In this document: positions 1 to 9,227 of the stretch, piece by piece
How the letters are laid out: each line of letters starts with the position of its first letter
How positions within the stretch are numbered: the stretch's first letter is position 1
Assembly (NCBI RefSeq): GCF_003014755.1
Contig: NZ_PYAW01000002.1
Coordinates: forward strand, 1-64,000
From: Chitinophaga niastensis
GTDB taxonomy: Bacteria; Bacteroidota; Bacteroidia; Chitinophagales; Chitinophagaceae
Direction of reading: 5' to 3'
DNA length: 64,000 nucleotides
Translations under genes and position numbers: made by a program
The notes under the pieces: generated by a model
Told to the model about the DNA's origin: nothing
Seen by the model: only the letters and a program-made list of their open reading frames with translations
The model's database searches: none

Positions 1-87
<87 letters not shown>

Positions 88-90
88 ATT

Positions 91-126
91 AAGAAGCCTT
101 AGTGTTTATTCACTAAGGCTTCTTTG
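91..126 (+). terminator. Terminator after first 5S rRNA
   Basis: A 13-bp stem (AGAAGCCTTAGTG pairing with CACTAAGGCTTCT) is followed by TTGTTTTTG. This is an intrinsic terminator directly behind the 5S gene. The same stem recurs after the second 5S copy with only the loop changed. Confidence 0.9.
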
Positions 127-337
127 TTTTTGTATTTTTCAGGACATTCCTGATCAATAATTCTTCAACCTGCTACTATTTTATAATAGCATGCGGATTG
201 AAAACATCTAAGCAGAAAAGCTGTACAGGATGATTCACTTTAATCCAGTTTAACACGTAGCTGTTTAAAGTTATTTACGATATCAAAAGTTCGCTCGGAA
301 CTTTCCCAATATATTATCTTACTAATTAAGAAAGATC

Positions 338-451
<114 letters not shown>

Positions 452-456
452 TATTT

Positions 457-493
457 AAGAAGCCTTAGTGTTTATACACTAAGGCTTCTTTGT
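457..493 (+). terminator. Terminator after second 5S rRNA
   Basis: Same 13-bp stem as at 91-126 (AGAAGCCTTAGTG/CACTAAGGCTTCT) followed by TTGTTTT. The loop differs from the first copy (TTTATA instead of TTTATT). Confidence 0.9.
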
Positions 494-561
494 TTTATAT
501 ACTCTCCCGGAAAATCATCTCTCAAAAAATCTCCCCATAAAATCATCTGTATAAAATAAAA

Positions 562-588
562 AAAGATCCGGGATGTACCCCGGATCTT
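562..588 (-). terminator. Terminator of the minus-strand lipoprotein gene
   Basis: A 9-bp stem (AGATCCGGG at 564-572 with CCCGGATCT at 579-587). Read on the minus strand it is followed by TTTTTTTAT, and it sits 30 bp past the stop codon of the gene at 618-1430. Confidence 0.85.
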
Positions 589-617
589 CTATCTATCTAA
601 AATATATTTCTTAACAG

Positions 618-1430
618 TTATTTTCTTTTCCTGAAATTATCATACCAGTGTGCAATATCAACAGAAGCCCCCATTCCAAATGCCACCGGCTGAAAATATT
701 CATTGATATTATATCCGCTATAAGTGTTATCATTTAAGGGTACCGAAACCTGCAGCTGCATCTGGAATTTCACGTACTTATAACCTACACGGAAAGTGAA
801 TGCAGGTTCATAAAAGGCTATCGGCTTTGCATTGATGTGCATAAAATTGGTCTGACCAGTAGCATCATTTTCAAATGCTTTTATCCCAATGGTACTGTTG
901 TAAAAATTAAGTAAGGAAAAACGACTCGTAAATGCTGCTTCAAAAACAGGATGCACGAAGCCAAACCCCGGTTGTATAAATACTTTGCTGAAATGATTTC
1001 TTAGCAGATAGTCGTTAACGTTAGCACTGGGATTATTATTATAATTTCCTGCCAGGGTTTTAAAGCTTCCGCCACCATAACCAGCGTATACATCAAATAC
1101 CATTCTCTTCTTCACATCGAGCGGTTTGAAAAAGCCGATGGCTCCTTCAATAACGCCACCACGTGTTTGGTGGTCTATAAACAGATCGTTGTTATTTTTA
1201 GTATCGGTATAATTGAAACCATATACATACTGCCCGTTGGCCATTATGGCAATATTATCTGTAAGCGCAAATGCTGTTTGCAGATTAGTAGGCGAAATGC
1301 TGCCTTTGAATTCATATTTCTCTTTTAGTAACGGGGCATTGACCGTATTTGGTACATAGATATGCTTATTACAGGAAGATATGGCAGCTGTTGTTAATAG
1401 CAGCAGGCCTGTGTAAAAATGATGTTTCAT
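618..1430 (-). CDS. Outer-membrane-associated lipoprotein of unknown function
   Basis: A 270-aa protein with a type II signal peptide: a hydrophobic stretch at residues 7-17 followed by lipobox AISSC with Cys20 as the lipidated residue. The mature part is rich in alternating aromatic and polar residues with many Gly/Asn turns (for example FDVYAGYGGGSFK), which suggests a small beta-barrel or beta-sandwich facing the periplasm or outer membrane. The chain ends HWYDNFRKRK. I do not recognise a named family. It lies 58 bp downstream of the LacI-type regulator on the same strand and has its own terminator, so it may be co-transcribed with the regulator. No catalytic motif is visible. Confidence 0.8.
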   Translation of the reverse strand: MKHHFYTGLLLLTTAAISSCNKHIYVPNTVNAPLLKEKYEFKGSISPTNLQTAFALTDNIAIMANGQYVYGFNYTDTKNNNDLFIDHQTRGGVIEGAIGFFKPLDVKKRMVFDVYAGYGGGSFKTLAGNYNNNPSANVNDYLLRNHFSKVFIQPGFGFVHPVFEAAFTSRFSLLNFYNSTIGIKAFENDATGQTNFMHINAKPIAFYEPAFTFRVGYKYVKFQMQLQVSVPLNDNTYSGYNINEYFQPVAFGMGASVDIAHWYDNFRKRK

Positions 1431-1488
1431 AAAGTTGTAGGTTGTGATATTGCTACTGTATGTACGTGTAAATCCGGGTTTTAAGATT

Positions 1489-2514
1489 TTACAAGGCAGA
1501 AGATTCTCTTAGTATTAGTTCTACCGGGAAAATATAGTTTTTAGTCACTTTAACGGTGTCGTCGTGGTTAATGAGCTGAACGATCGTTTCCACTGCTTTT
1601 TGTCCCATATTGTAGCCAGATTGCTCAATAGTGGTTAATGAGGGAGAAATGATGCGGGAAGACAGGTCGTTGGAGTATCCTACCACCTTTATTTGTTTGG
1701 GAACAGCAATATTCCTGTTCCTTGCTTCTTTGATGAATGCCACAGCTGAACTATCATTGGCTGTAAACATACCATCGGGTATATTGCCTTTGTCAAATAG
1801 TTGTTGCGCAGCCAGTGCAGCGGCATCCATAGTAAGGTCATGGATGTATACCAACTCTTCATCAAAAGGAATATTGTATTTTGCCAATGCTTCTTTGTAG
1901 CCTGCCAATCTTTGTTGATAAAGATTACAGGTGAGCAAGCCGGAGAAGTGCGCAATACGTTTGCAGCCTTGTTTTATCAGGTGTTCTGTAGCCAGAAATC
2001 CACCTTTGAAATCATCCCCGGTGATGGTATAGCCCTGGAAGTCTGTAGGTACACGATCGTAGAATACCAGTGGAATATTATTTTTAATGAATGGACTGAA
2101 GTGATCGAAATTAGTAGTAAACATAGAGGCTACCGCCAGGAGGCCGTCTACACGCAAAGAGTAAAAAGTATGTACCAACTCTTTTTCCATGGCCACTGTT
2201 TCATCCGACTGGCCGATAACAATACTGAATCCATATTTATGTGCTTCATGCTGAATACCACTGATAGCCGTACTCTGAAAGTACATAGATGTGCGCGGTA
2301 CAATCAGACCAAGAATATTTGATCGTTTCTTGCGCAGGCTGGAGGCTATCCAGTTAGGGACGTAGCCCAGTTCTGTAGCTGCCAGTTGCACTCTTTCCCG
2401 CGTTTCCAGATTGATGAGTGGATTGTTTTGTAATGCGCGTGAAACCGTGGATGCTGACAGGTTTAATTGCTGAGCAATATCGTAAATCGTTATTTTATTG
2501 GTCCGATCTTTCAC
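1489..2514 (-). CDS. LacI family DNA-binding transcriptional regulator
   Basis: A 341-aa protein of the usual LacI length. The N-terminal helix-turn-helix is clear at residues 8-30 (TIYDIAQQLNLSASTVSRAL), followed by the hinge helix with LGYVPNWIASSL. A periplasmic-binding-protein-like sensor fold then runs from about residue 66 to 338 (NILGLIVPR, DGLLAVAS, PLVFYDRV, AHFSG, DGMFTANDSSA, VVGYSND). Such proteins repress or activate sugar-use genes on binding a carbohydrate or nucleoside ligand. No sugar operon adjoins it directly, so its target is unknown; the neighbouring lipoprotein and protease are candidates only by proximity. Confidence 0.95.
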   Translation of the reverse strand: MKDRTNKITIYDIAQQLNLSASTVSRALQNNPLINLETRERVQLAATELGYVPNWIASSLRKKRSNILGLIVPRTSMYFQSTAISGIQHEAHKYGFSIVIGQSDETVAMEKELVHTFYSLRVDGLLAVASMFTTNFDHFSPFIKNNIPLVFYDRVPTDFQGYTITGDDFKGGFLATEHLIKQGCKRIAHFSGLLTCNLYQQRLAGYKEALAKYNIPFDEELVYIHDLTMDAAALAAQQLFDKGNIPDGMFTANDSSAVAFIKEARNRNIAVPKQIKVVGYSNDLSSRIISPSLTTIEQSGYNMGQKAVETIVQLINHDDTVKVTKNYIFPVELILRESSAL

Positions 2515-2598
2515 TTTTTGAGGCTTCGTGTGTAAATAATGCAGCTATATTAAGCATTTTCCTCAAGAAAAGAAATAAGAGTTGGTTTCAGCCATAAT

Positions 2599-2637
2599 GA
2601 ATGATCCCTTCCCGGTATAACCAGGAAGGGATCATTC
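2599..2637. terminator. 14-bp perfect stem-loop between minus-strand genes
   Basis: GAATGATCCCTTCC (2599-2612) pairs perfectly with GGAAGGGATCATTC (2624-2637) around an 11-nt loop. It lies just past the stop of the metalloprotease gene and before the LacI gene. On the minus strand no T-run follows, while on the plus strand TATTTTC follows. A factor-assisted terminator or mRNA-stabilising hairpin are both possible. Confidence 0.55.
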
Positions 2638-2659
2638 TATTTTCGTGTATGCGTATACG

Positions 2660-5221
2660 TTATTTAGGATCCAGGGCACGATTGATACGTGCAATGAGGT
2701 CCTGTATATGATTGCGGGTCATAGCATCACCACTTCCGGCAGCGGCGCGTAGTTCTGTTCTGAGTGCAACGAGCTGTGCACGACCAATGCCTGCAGCATC
2801 TGATCTGGAGGAATTGGAGGGTGCATAACCACCCATCATCGGATTAGCAGGTGCGGGAGGTGCTACCAGTTCTGTCAGGTTATCCACATAGGCGCGTTGC
2901 AGATTTCTGCGGTAAACATCTACCGGCTGATGCGCATATATTTCAGTGAAAATGCTCTTTTTTAACTCGTTCAGCATATCACTGGCCTGGTAAGCCTGGC
3001 TACCCAATGCTGCTTCACCATTGATCAGTTTATTGATGGTATTGGTACCCATAAGTCTGTCCAGTATTGGTTCCTGACGGGAGAGAATGAGAGATGGTCC
3101 ATCACCGCCTATACGGCTCAGCAAATCCTGGTTCAGTAACCATTTAGGTGTAGTGAACAGCTGTTTATTCAGGAACTGTATGGCCTCTTTTTGTATTGCT
3201 TTTGGCACAAATTCATAGACAGCTCCATCCTGTTCTACTGTTTTAGGAGTTTCATAAATACCGCCTACGTTTTTAGCTACATGGCCCATATAACGACTAA
3301 ACTGACCGGCTACTTCTTTGTACAGTTCACCCAGGTTGGAATAGCCTTCGTTTTCTACCTTCGTCCAGGTGAGGAGGTTAGGCATAATACGTTGCAGATT
3401 TTTGATACCGTATCCACTTGCTATCATAGCATTGTCTCCCAGATCTTCATTCTGTGATCTTGGATCATCAGGATTAGATTCGGTACCGAACCAATACTTT
3501 TTATCCTTCAGTTTTTCTACCGTCCATTTATTCAGGATAGGTTTTTCGGCTTCCGGACTCTTAGCGTCAGGAAGTAGTTTATAGCCCCATTCGATTGCCC
3601 ATTTATCGTAGAAGTTGATACGTGGGTAGAGGTCAGCACCACTAATGCCATCACCTGGTTGTGCTACGTAGTTAAAGCGTGCGTAATCCATGATAGAGGC
3701 TGCATGACCATTCTTCTTTACCCATTCTTTATCGCGTAGTTTTTCAACGGGATAAGTTGAGCTGGAGCCGAAGTTGTGACGCAAACCTAGTGTATGTCCT
3801 ACTTCATGAGAGGATACAAAGCGGATGAGTTCACCCATGAGTTCATCGCTGAATTGCATATTGCGTGCACGCGGATCATTTGGAGATGCCTGTACAAAGT
3901 ACCAGTTGCGCAGTAAATGCATCACGTTATGATACCAGTTGATATGGCTTTCGATGATTTCACCGGAGCGGGGATCGTGTACGTGCGGACCGCTTGCATT
4001 AGGTACATCAGAAGGTTTGTATACGATAGCAGAAAATCTTGCATCTTCGATAGACCAGGTAGAATCTTCAGCTTTGGTAGGTGCCATTTTAGCGATGATT
4101 GCATTCTTGAAACCAGCTTGTTCAAAAGCGCTCTGCCAGTCGTTTACACCCATGATCAGGTATTTACGCCATTTTTCAGGAGTCGCCGGATCGATGTAGA
4201 ATACGATTTGTTTTTTAGGTTCTACCAGTTCACCGCGCTTGTATTTTTCCATGTCTTCCGGTTTGGGTTCCAGGCGCCAGCGGGTGATCATTTGTAATCT
4301 TTTAACACCTTGTGGATCTGCATCAAAGTCTGTTACACCGGTAGTGAAGTAGCCAACACGCGGATCAAAGTAACGTGGCTGCATAGGTACTGCAGGCAGC
4401 AATACGATGGAGCTGTTTAGTTCTACAGTAGCGTTGCCGCCTGGAGCGGGCGGCATACCTGGCATTGGCATACCACCGCTTTTGCTGTATGTTTTTACTG
4501 TTTTTATTTCGGTGTTCATCGGATAAGATTTTACATCGGAGATGTAAGATTTATCCGGTTGTACGCCACCGAGTTTCAGCGCGTTTTTCACCTGACCGTC
4601 GAAGAATAGTATTTCGTTGTCGCCGCTGATGTATTCTGTGAGATCAACGACACTACCATTGTTATTTTTAGAGAATGCTTTGATATCAAAAGCGGCAACG
4701 ATAGGCTGCAGGTTTGAGTTCATCACAGACGTAAACATGGGTTGTGTAGAGTCTTTTGAAACATCTGCGTAGGAGATATTTTTCAGGAAGATGCGATTGT
4801 TGGGTCCTTTTTCGAATCGGATTACATTCTCGCCGATGATATCACCACTGAAGCCCATCATCTGGGAACGTAGTCCTGCGGCGGATTTGGATATACGGTT
4901 TACAACCAGTATATCTCTTCCGAGTAAGGAATCCGGGATTTCAAAAAAGAAGTGGTCATCCAGTTTATAGATGTTAAATAAACCTGAATCAGCTTTTGCT
5001 TTATCGGTGATTACTTCGCCAAATGGTTTCACGCCTGGTTTAGGGCCAGGTTTGATCATGGGAGGTTTACCGGTAGAATCTTTAGTTGCAGCAGGAGTAG
5101 TTGACGCAGGTGTGGTGGAATGTTTTTTCCGCTGTGCATTTGCAGGGCTGTAAGCTGCCGAGCCCAGACAGATAGCGCCTGTGACGGCGATCAGGAGTTT
5201 GTTGTGAAGTGGGTTGCTCAT
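2660..5221 (-). CDS. Exported zinc-dependent metalloprotease (DUF5117/DUF4953 type)
   Basis: An 853-aa protein with a Sec signal peptide (hydrophobic residues 8-22, cleavage near PANAQ-RKK) and a Pro/Lys-rich linker to about residue 60. The central domain carries the extended zinc-binding motif HEVGHTLGLRH at residues 472-482, with His472, His476 and His482 as predicted zinc ligands and Glu473 as general base, as in metzincin-like peptidases. Domain order fits the Bacteroidota DUF5118-DUF5117-DUF4953 family: an N-terminal beta-rich part (about 60-330), a catalytic part (about 340-560) and a helical C-terminal part. A Gly/Met/Ala-rich low-complexity stretch lies near residue 800. It is probably periplasmic or surface exposed. 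Substrate unknown. Transcribed alone after a 745-bp divergent intergenic region. Confidence 0.92.
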   Translation of the reverse strand: MSNPLHNKLLIAVTGAICLGSAAYSPANAQRKKHSTTPASTTPAATKDSTGKPPMIKPGPKPGVKPFGEVITDKAKADSGLFNIYKLDDHFFFEIPDSLLGRDILVVNRISKSAAGLRSQMMGFSGDIIGENVIRFEKGPNNRIFLKNISYADVSKDSTQPMFTSVMNSNLQPIVAAFDIKAFSKNNNGSVVDLTEYISGDNEILFFDGQVKNALKLGGVQPDKSYISDVKSYPMNTEIKTVKTYSKSGGMPMPGMPPAPGGNATVELNSSIVLLPAVPMQPRYFDPRVGYFTTGVTDFDADPQGVKRLQMITRWRLEPKPEDMEKYKRGELVEPKKQIVFYIDPATPEKWRKYLIMGVNDWQSAFEQAGFKNAIIAKMAPTKAEDSTWSIEDARFSAIVYKPSDVPNASGPHVHDPRSGEIIESHINWYHNVMHLLRNWYFVQASPNDPRARNMQFSDELMGELIRFVSSHEVGHTLGLRHNFGSSSTYPVEKLRDKEWVKKNGHAASIMDYARFNYVAQPGDGISGADLYPRINFYDKWAIEWGYKLLPDAKSPEAEKPILNKWTVEKLKDKKYWFGTESNPDDPRSQNEDLGDNAMIASGYGIKNLQRIMPNLLTWTKVENEGYSNLGELYKEVAGQFSRYMGHVAKNVGGIYETPKTVEQDGAVYEFVPKAIQKEAIQFLNKQLFTTPKWLLNQDLLSRIGGDGPSLILSRQEPILDRLMGTNTINKLINGEAALGSQAYQASDMLNELKKSIFTEIYAHQPVDVYRRNLQRAYVDNLTELVAPPAPANPMMGGYAPSNSSRSDAAGIGRAQLVALRTELRAAAGSGDAMTRNHIQDLIARINRALDPK

Positions 5222-5965
5222 TACTGTTTTTAATAATTGGTTTTTGGTTACTTACATGTTTTTTTCAAAACGCTTTGCAAGTACGTATATAAAGTATTAA
5301 CTTATCAGGAAAATCCATAAGCGCATTAATGGCTATAGGAATGGAAAAAAAACGACAGGAAATGATAGTGTGTGCGGCTAAACAATAGTTGTCGCTGCAA
5401 CTATTTTATGTAAGCATTTATTATTATAAGAAATAATAAGTTTATATGGGGCAGATGAGTTATGGGAAGATGATGTCCGCAACGGTATTGAATTTGAAGT
5501 TAAAGCGTGTGAAAATAATGGATGTTGCATGCTAAAAGCAATTAGCTTCCGCCGAAACTGTTGACTGGCGCGGAAATAAATAAGTTATCAGAATTGTAAG
5601 ATTTCTGTTGGAACATTTGAATTTTTTCTTAAATTGTGCGTCCAACTTTGAAAAAAATCAAACGATTTCAATTCATAGGGACAGTAACAATCAGTTGAGA
5701 GGCTGCAACATTGGTTTTTTCGCTTAAGTAAGTGCTTGCTCTAAAAAAAACGAGAGATAAAAAGCCTTGTGATGGGGCTTTTGCGTGTGAAAGTTAATTT
5801 TTGTGGGTTTTTTTGGGCTGCACTTGTTTTTTTGGGTCAACCTTATAACTTTGCGAATCACTGATTAAAACAGTAAATTGGGTACTGAGGGGCATTTCAG
5901 TAAAGCGTAATTAGTAACTTCTAACAAACAATAGTTTAATTTTTAACACTAAAATTTCAATCAAC
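5222..5965. other. Divergent intergenic region upstream of the metalloprotease and Ton operon
   Basis: 744 bp, AT-rich, with no open frame of coding character. It contains a small hairpin at 5760-5782 (AAAAGCC/GGCTTTT) and, next to the Ton operon, the promoter described at 5824-5853. I see no RNA gene in it. Confidence 0.6.
5824..5853 (+). promoter_or_regulatory. Promoter of the ExbB-ExbD-ExbD-TonB operon
   Basis: TTG at 5824-5826, 19 bp, then TAACTTTG at 5846-5853. This fits the Bacteroidota housekeeping consensus TTG-N19-TAnnTTTG exactly. The expected transcription start near 5860 gives a leader of about 105 nt before the ExbB start. Confidence 0.75.
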
Positions 5966-6817
5966 ATGGCTGAGACTAAAACAACTGTGACTGCAGCTAC
6001 AGCTAAGGCTTCTCATCAACCTAAAAAGTCATCCAACCTGTTCGCGACGTTGGCTGTGCCTATCTGCTTAGTGATAGGTTTTCTGTTTTACTTTTTTGTA
6101 TTAGGTAACCCAGCCAACTTCCAGGGTAACAATCCTGAAGGACATCCGGTTGATTCTGGTATCGGCAAATGGTTTGCTACTGTTTACAAAGGTGGTTTGA
6201 TCGTACCAATCCTCATCTCCGTATTACTGGTTTGTCTGACTTTCGTGATTGAGCGTTTTCTTTACCTGTCAAAAGCAAAAGGTAAATTCAGCGGTTCTGA
6301 ACTGGTACGTAAAGTACAGTATCACCTGGCTAACCGCAATATAGATGCAGCACTGGCTGAGTGTGACAAGCAACAAGGTTCTGTGGGTAATGTACTGAAA
6401 GCTGGTCTGAAAAAGTACAAAGAAATGGTTTCAAATACTGAACTGGATACAGACCAGAAGATTCTGACCATTAAAAACGAAATTGAAGAAACAACTGCAT
6501 TGGAATTGCCAATGATGGAAAAGAACCTGGTGTTCCTGTCTACTATTGCATCCGTAGCTACCCTGTTAGGTCTGTTCGGTACAGTATTGGGTATGATCCG
6601 TGCGTTCGCAGCAATGTCTTCCGGTGGTGCACCAGACTCTGCACAGCTGGCAGGTGGTATCTCTGAAGCATTGATCAACACTGCACTGGGTATCGGTACT
6701 TCCGCTGTAGCGATTGTAATGTACAACTACTTTACTACCAATATCGATAGCATCACTTACGCTATTGACGAATCTGGCTTTACTTTGACACAAAGCTTTG
6801 CTGCTAATCATAAATAA
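5966..6817 (+). CDS. MotA/TolQ/ExbB proton channel family protein
   Basis: A 283-aa inner-membrane subunit of the Ton motor, which uses the proton motive force to energise TonB-dependent outer-membrane transport. The N-terminal tail is Lys/Thr/Ala-rich. Membrane segments are visible at about 27-47, 76-98, 182-205 and 226-250. The last two carry the family's conserved stretches (LLGLFGTVLGMIRAF and ALINTALGIGTSAVAI). The extra N-terminal hydrophobic segment is usual in Bacteroidota homologues. It is followed at short spacing by two ExbD genes and TonB, so it is the first gene of the operon. Start chosen at the ATG behind a good promoter. Confidence 0.96.
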   Translation: MAETKTTVTAATAKASHQPKKSSNLFATLAVPICLVIGFLFYFFVLGNPANFQGNNPEGHPVDSGIGKWFATVYKGGLIVPILISVLLVCLTFVIERFLYLSKAKGKFSGSELVRKVQYHLANRNIDAALAECDKQQGSVGNVLKAGLKKYKEMVSNTELDTDQKILTIKNEIEETTALELPMMEKNLVFLSTIASVATLLGLFGTVLGMIRAFAAMSSGGAPDSAQLAGGISEALINTALGIGTSAVAIVMYNYFTTNIDSITYAIDESGFTLTQSFAANHK

Positions 6818-6886
6818 TCTGAGATTATTTTGTGGAAAGTAAGCGGTTTTGAATCTATTTAAAGTAAACCATAAAACAGAGTAAAG

Positions 6887-7546
6887 ATGCCTAAAGTTAA
6901 AATGCCAAGGAAAAGCACCGCCATTGACATGACAGCAATGTGTGATGTGGCTTTCCTGCTATTAACCTTCTTTATGCTGGCAACGAAGTTCAAACCGGAT
7001 GAGCCGGTAACGGTAGTTACTCCATCCTCTATTAACACAACCCTTTTGCCTGATTCTGATGTGTTGTTATTCACAGTAGACAAGGACGGCAGAGTGTTTT
7101 TCAGTATGGATGGCCAGCCTAAAAGAAGAAAGCTGATAGAAGATCTGAACACGCAGTACAAACTGGGTCTGGATGAAAAAGAAATCAAAAACTTTGTAAC
7201 CGGAGCTAGTGTTGGCACCCCTATCAAAGATCTGAAAGCGTATCTTTCTCTGAGTGAGGAAAAGCGTAAAGGATCAGGACTTGATAAAGGTATCCCAACA
7301 GATTCTGCTAATAATGAATTAGGCGCCTGGATTGAGTATGGCAACGCAGCGCAAGGTGGTACTAACTTCAGCAGGCTGAAGTATTGCATCAAGGCTGATA
7401 ACCAAACTCCTTATCCTAAGATCAAGGAAATTCTGGAAACGTTCAAACAGAAACATATCCAGAAGCTGAACCTAGTAACAAACCTGGAAGAAGCACCTAA
7501 AGGTACCGCTGCGTGGGAAGAGCAACAACGAGCTTCTAAAAAGTAA
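6887..7546 (+). CDS. ExbD/TolR family biopolymer transporter, first copy
   Basis: A 219-aa protein with a short cytoplasmic N-terminus and a single membrane helix at about 13-36. Just inside the helix lies the conserved acidic residue of ExbD (MTAMCDVAFLLLTFFML), the proton-translocating Asp. The remaining part is periplasmic. It is longer than Escherichia coli ExbD because of an insertion with a Ser/Lys-rich loop at about 110-150. It would form the motor core with the ExbB protein. Next gene starts about 65 bp downstream. Confidence 0.94.
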   Translation: MPKVKMPRKSTAIDMTAMCDVAFLLLTFFMLATKFKPDEPVTVVTPSSINTTLLPDSDVLLFTVDKDGRVFFSMDGQPKRRKLIEDLNTQYKLGLDEKEIKNFVTGASVGTPIKDLKAYLSLSEEKRKGSGLDKGIPTDSANNELGAWIEYGNAAQGGTNFSRLKYCIKADNQTPYPKIKEILETFKQKHIQKLNLVTNLEEAPKGTAAWEEQQRASKK

Positions 7547-7610
7547 ACGGCAGTAATTGCTTCCTGATATGGAAGACTGCTGATTTAAGAACTAAATAAA
7601 ATTGGCTACT

Positions 7611-8201
7611 ATGGCAGAAATGGATACCAGTAGTAGTGGTGGGAAAGGGAAGAAACACGGTGGAACGAAATCCAAAAAACAGTCTACCCGTGTAGATATG
7701 ACGCCCATGGTGGATTTAGGTTTTCTGTTGATTACCTTCTTCATGCTTACCACTACCATGTCCAAGCCCAAAACAATGGACTTGATCATGCCAAAAGATA
7801 CCAAGGATGAAAAGGACCAGAACAAAGTAAAAGAAAGTACGGCCCTGACCATCTTGCTTGGAAAAAACGATCGTGTTTATTATTACGAAGGTTTAGCACA
7901 AGACCCGAATGCATCTGCTAATCCTGAGTTCTTCAAGGCAACATCTTTTGCCAACAAAGGAGGAATCAGAGAAGAGATCATTAAAAAGCGGGACGAAGTT
8001 GCGAAACTGAGAAATGCAAAAGGTGAACCAGAAGATGTAGTTGTGATTATTAAGGCTGATGATGACGCCAATTATAAGAACTTCGTGGATATCCTTGACG
8101 AAATGGCGATCAACAGGATACAACGTTATGCTACTGTAGACATCAGCGACCAGGATAAAAACTGGATCAAGTCTACTGAAAAAGCAAATGGCGTTCAATA
8201 G
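7611..8201 (+). CDS. ExbD/TolR family biopolymer transporter, second copy
   Basis: A 196-aa ExbD paralogue. The Gly/Lys/Ser-rich cytoplasmic tail is followed by RVDMTPMVDLGFLLITFFML (about residues 27-46), in which the family Asp is present (MVDLGF). A periplasmic domain runs to the end. I chose the ATG at 7611; an in-frame TTG at 7602 would add three residues and is less likely. Two different ExbD genes in one operon are common in Bacteroidota and may give a mixed ExbD dimer in the motor. Confidence 0.93.
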   Translation: MAEMDTSSSGGKGKKHGGTKSKKQSTRVDMTPMVDLGFLLITFFMLTTTMSKPKTMDLIMPKDTKDEKDQNKVKESTALTILLGKNDRVYYYEGLAQDPNASANPEFFKATSFANKGGIREEIIKKRDEVAKLRNAKGEPEDVVVIIKADDDANYKNFVDILDEMAINRIQRYATVDISDQDKNWIKSTEKANGVQ

Positions 8202-8248
8202 TCTTATGGAATTAATAAATTTTTTGCATCCATCATAAAACATTAACA

Positions 8249-9085
8249 ATGGATTCTGCTAAAGTCTTAAAGTCCGATTTTCTTGATATCCTGTTTGACG
8301 GCAGGAATAAAGAATATGGGGCGTACGATTTGCGGAGGCAGTATAACAAGCGTGTGCGGAATGCCATTTTGGGAACCGCGTCTTTGTTTTTTATATTCTT
8401 CGCAGCGTACCTGATAACACAGTGGGTTAAAGCGGCTGAGGGAAATAATCTCAAGAAGCCGGTGATCCAGGAAATCAAGATGGAGGATGTTAAGTTGCCG
8501 GATGATCCGAAAACTCCACCTCCACCTCCACCACCGCCAGCGCCGCCGCCACCAGTAAAACCGTCAGTACAGTTCACTCCTCCGGTGATTAAGAAAGATA
8601 ATGAAGTACCACCGGATGAAGAACCTCCTAAACACGAGGACATTAAGGACAAAGCCATCAGTACTAAAACTGTGGAAGGTGATCCAAACGGAGTAGATCC
8701 GGGATTACTGGAAGATAGTAAAGGTACAGGTGTGGTAGGCCCGCCTCCTGCTCCTGCTAAAGAGGAAATTTTCACTTTCGTAGAGCAACCTCCAACCTTC
8801 CCGGGTGGAGAGGAAGCACTGGCTAAGTATCTGAGTAAAAATATTCGTTATCCACGCGTTGCGCAGGAAAACGGTATCTCCGGTACAGTGTTCGTTCAGT
8901 TCGTCGTAGATTCTGAAGGTAACATTAAAGATGTAAAAACAGTAGGTGCCGCAAAAGGCGGTGGCCTGGAAGAAGAAGCTGTTCGTGTGGTGAGAACCAT
9001 GCCAAAATGGAAAGCTGGTAAGCAAAATGGCCGCCAGGTTTCTGTACAGTTCAATCTCCCTATCCGCTTTACGCTGCAAGAGTAG
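8249..9085 (+). CDS. TonB family energy transducer
   Basis: A 278-aa protein. The cytoplasmic N-terminus (1-45) contains the Bacteroidota-specific NKEYGAYDLRRQY motif, followed by one membrane helix at about 46-65. A proline-rich periplasm-spanning stretch at about 88-110 contains long Pro runs. A C-terminal TonB domain spans about 188-277 (FPGGEEALAKYLSKNIRYP, GTVFVQFVVD, MPKWKAGKQNG). It transmits energy from the ExbB/ExbD motor to the TonB box of outer-membrane receptors, of which three SusC-type and one other lie in this window. Last gene of the operon, followed by a strong terminator. Confidence 0.96.
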   Translation: MDSAKVLKSDFLDILFDGRNKEYGAYDLRRQYNKRVRNAILGTASLFFIFFAAYLITQWVKAAEGNNLKKPVIQEIKMEDVKLPDDPKTPPPPPPPPAPPPPVKPSVQFTPPVIKKDNEVPPDEEPPKHEDIKDKAISTKTVEGDPNGVDPGLLEDSKGTGVVGPPPAPAKEEIFTFVEQPPTFPGGEEALAKYLSKNIRYPRVAQENGISGTVFVQFVVDSEGNIKDVKTVGAAKGGGLEEEAVRVVRTMPKWKAGKQNGRQVSVQFNLPIRFTLQE

Positions 9086-9108
9086 TACTGTATTAAAACA
9101 TTATAATC

Positions 9109-9146
9109 AAAAGCCCCGTCTCAACTTTCGTTGAGACGGGGCTTTT
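9109..9146 (+). terminator. Terminator of the Ton operon
   Basis: A perfect 17-bp stem, AAAAGCCCCGTCTCAAC with GTTGAGACGGGGCTTTT, closed by a TTTC loop and followed by GATTTTT. It lies 23 bp after the TonB stop codon. Confidence 0.93.
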
Positions 9147-9160
9147 GATTTTTGGGATAA

Positions 9161-9191
9161 TTGGTGATCGGTATGATTGTGTGTAAATTTG
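9161..9191 (+). promoter_or_regulatory. Promoter of mnmE
   Basis: TTG at 9161-9163, 20 bp, then TAAATTTG at 9184-9191. It matches the Bacteroidota promoter consensus and lies 37 bp before the mnmE start. Confidence 0.65.
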
Positions 9192-9227
9192 TGCCCTTTG
9201 GGAATATTGATAAATTAATAAACAGGT

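Noticed and set aside
5759..5782. Terminator hairpin upstream of the ExbB gene
   Set aside because: Only a 7-bp stem with no T-run and no gene in front of it on either strand that would need ending here.
8233..8775. 180-codon Gly-rich minus-strand frame
   Set aside because: The Gly run is the complement of the TonB proline-rich stretch; the TonB gene explains it fully.
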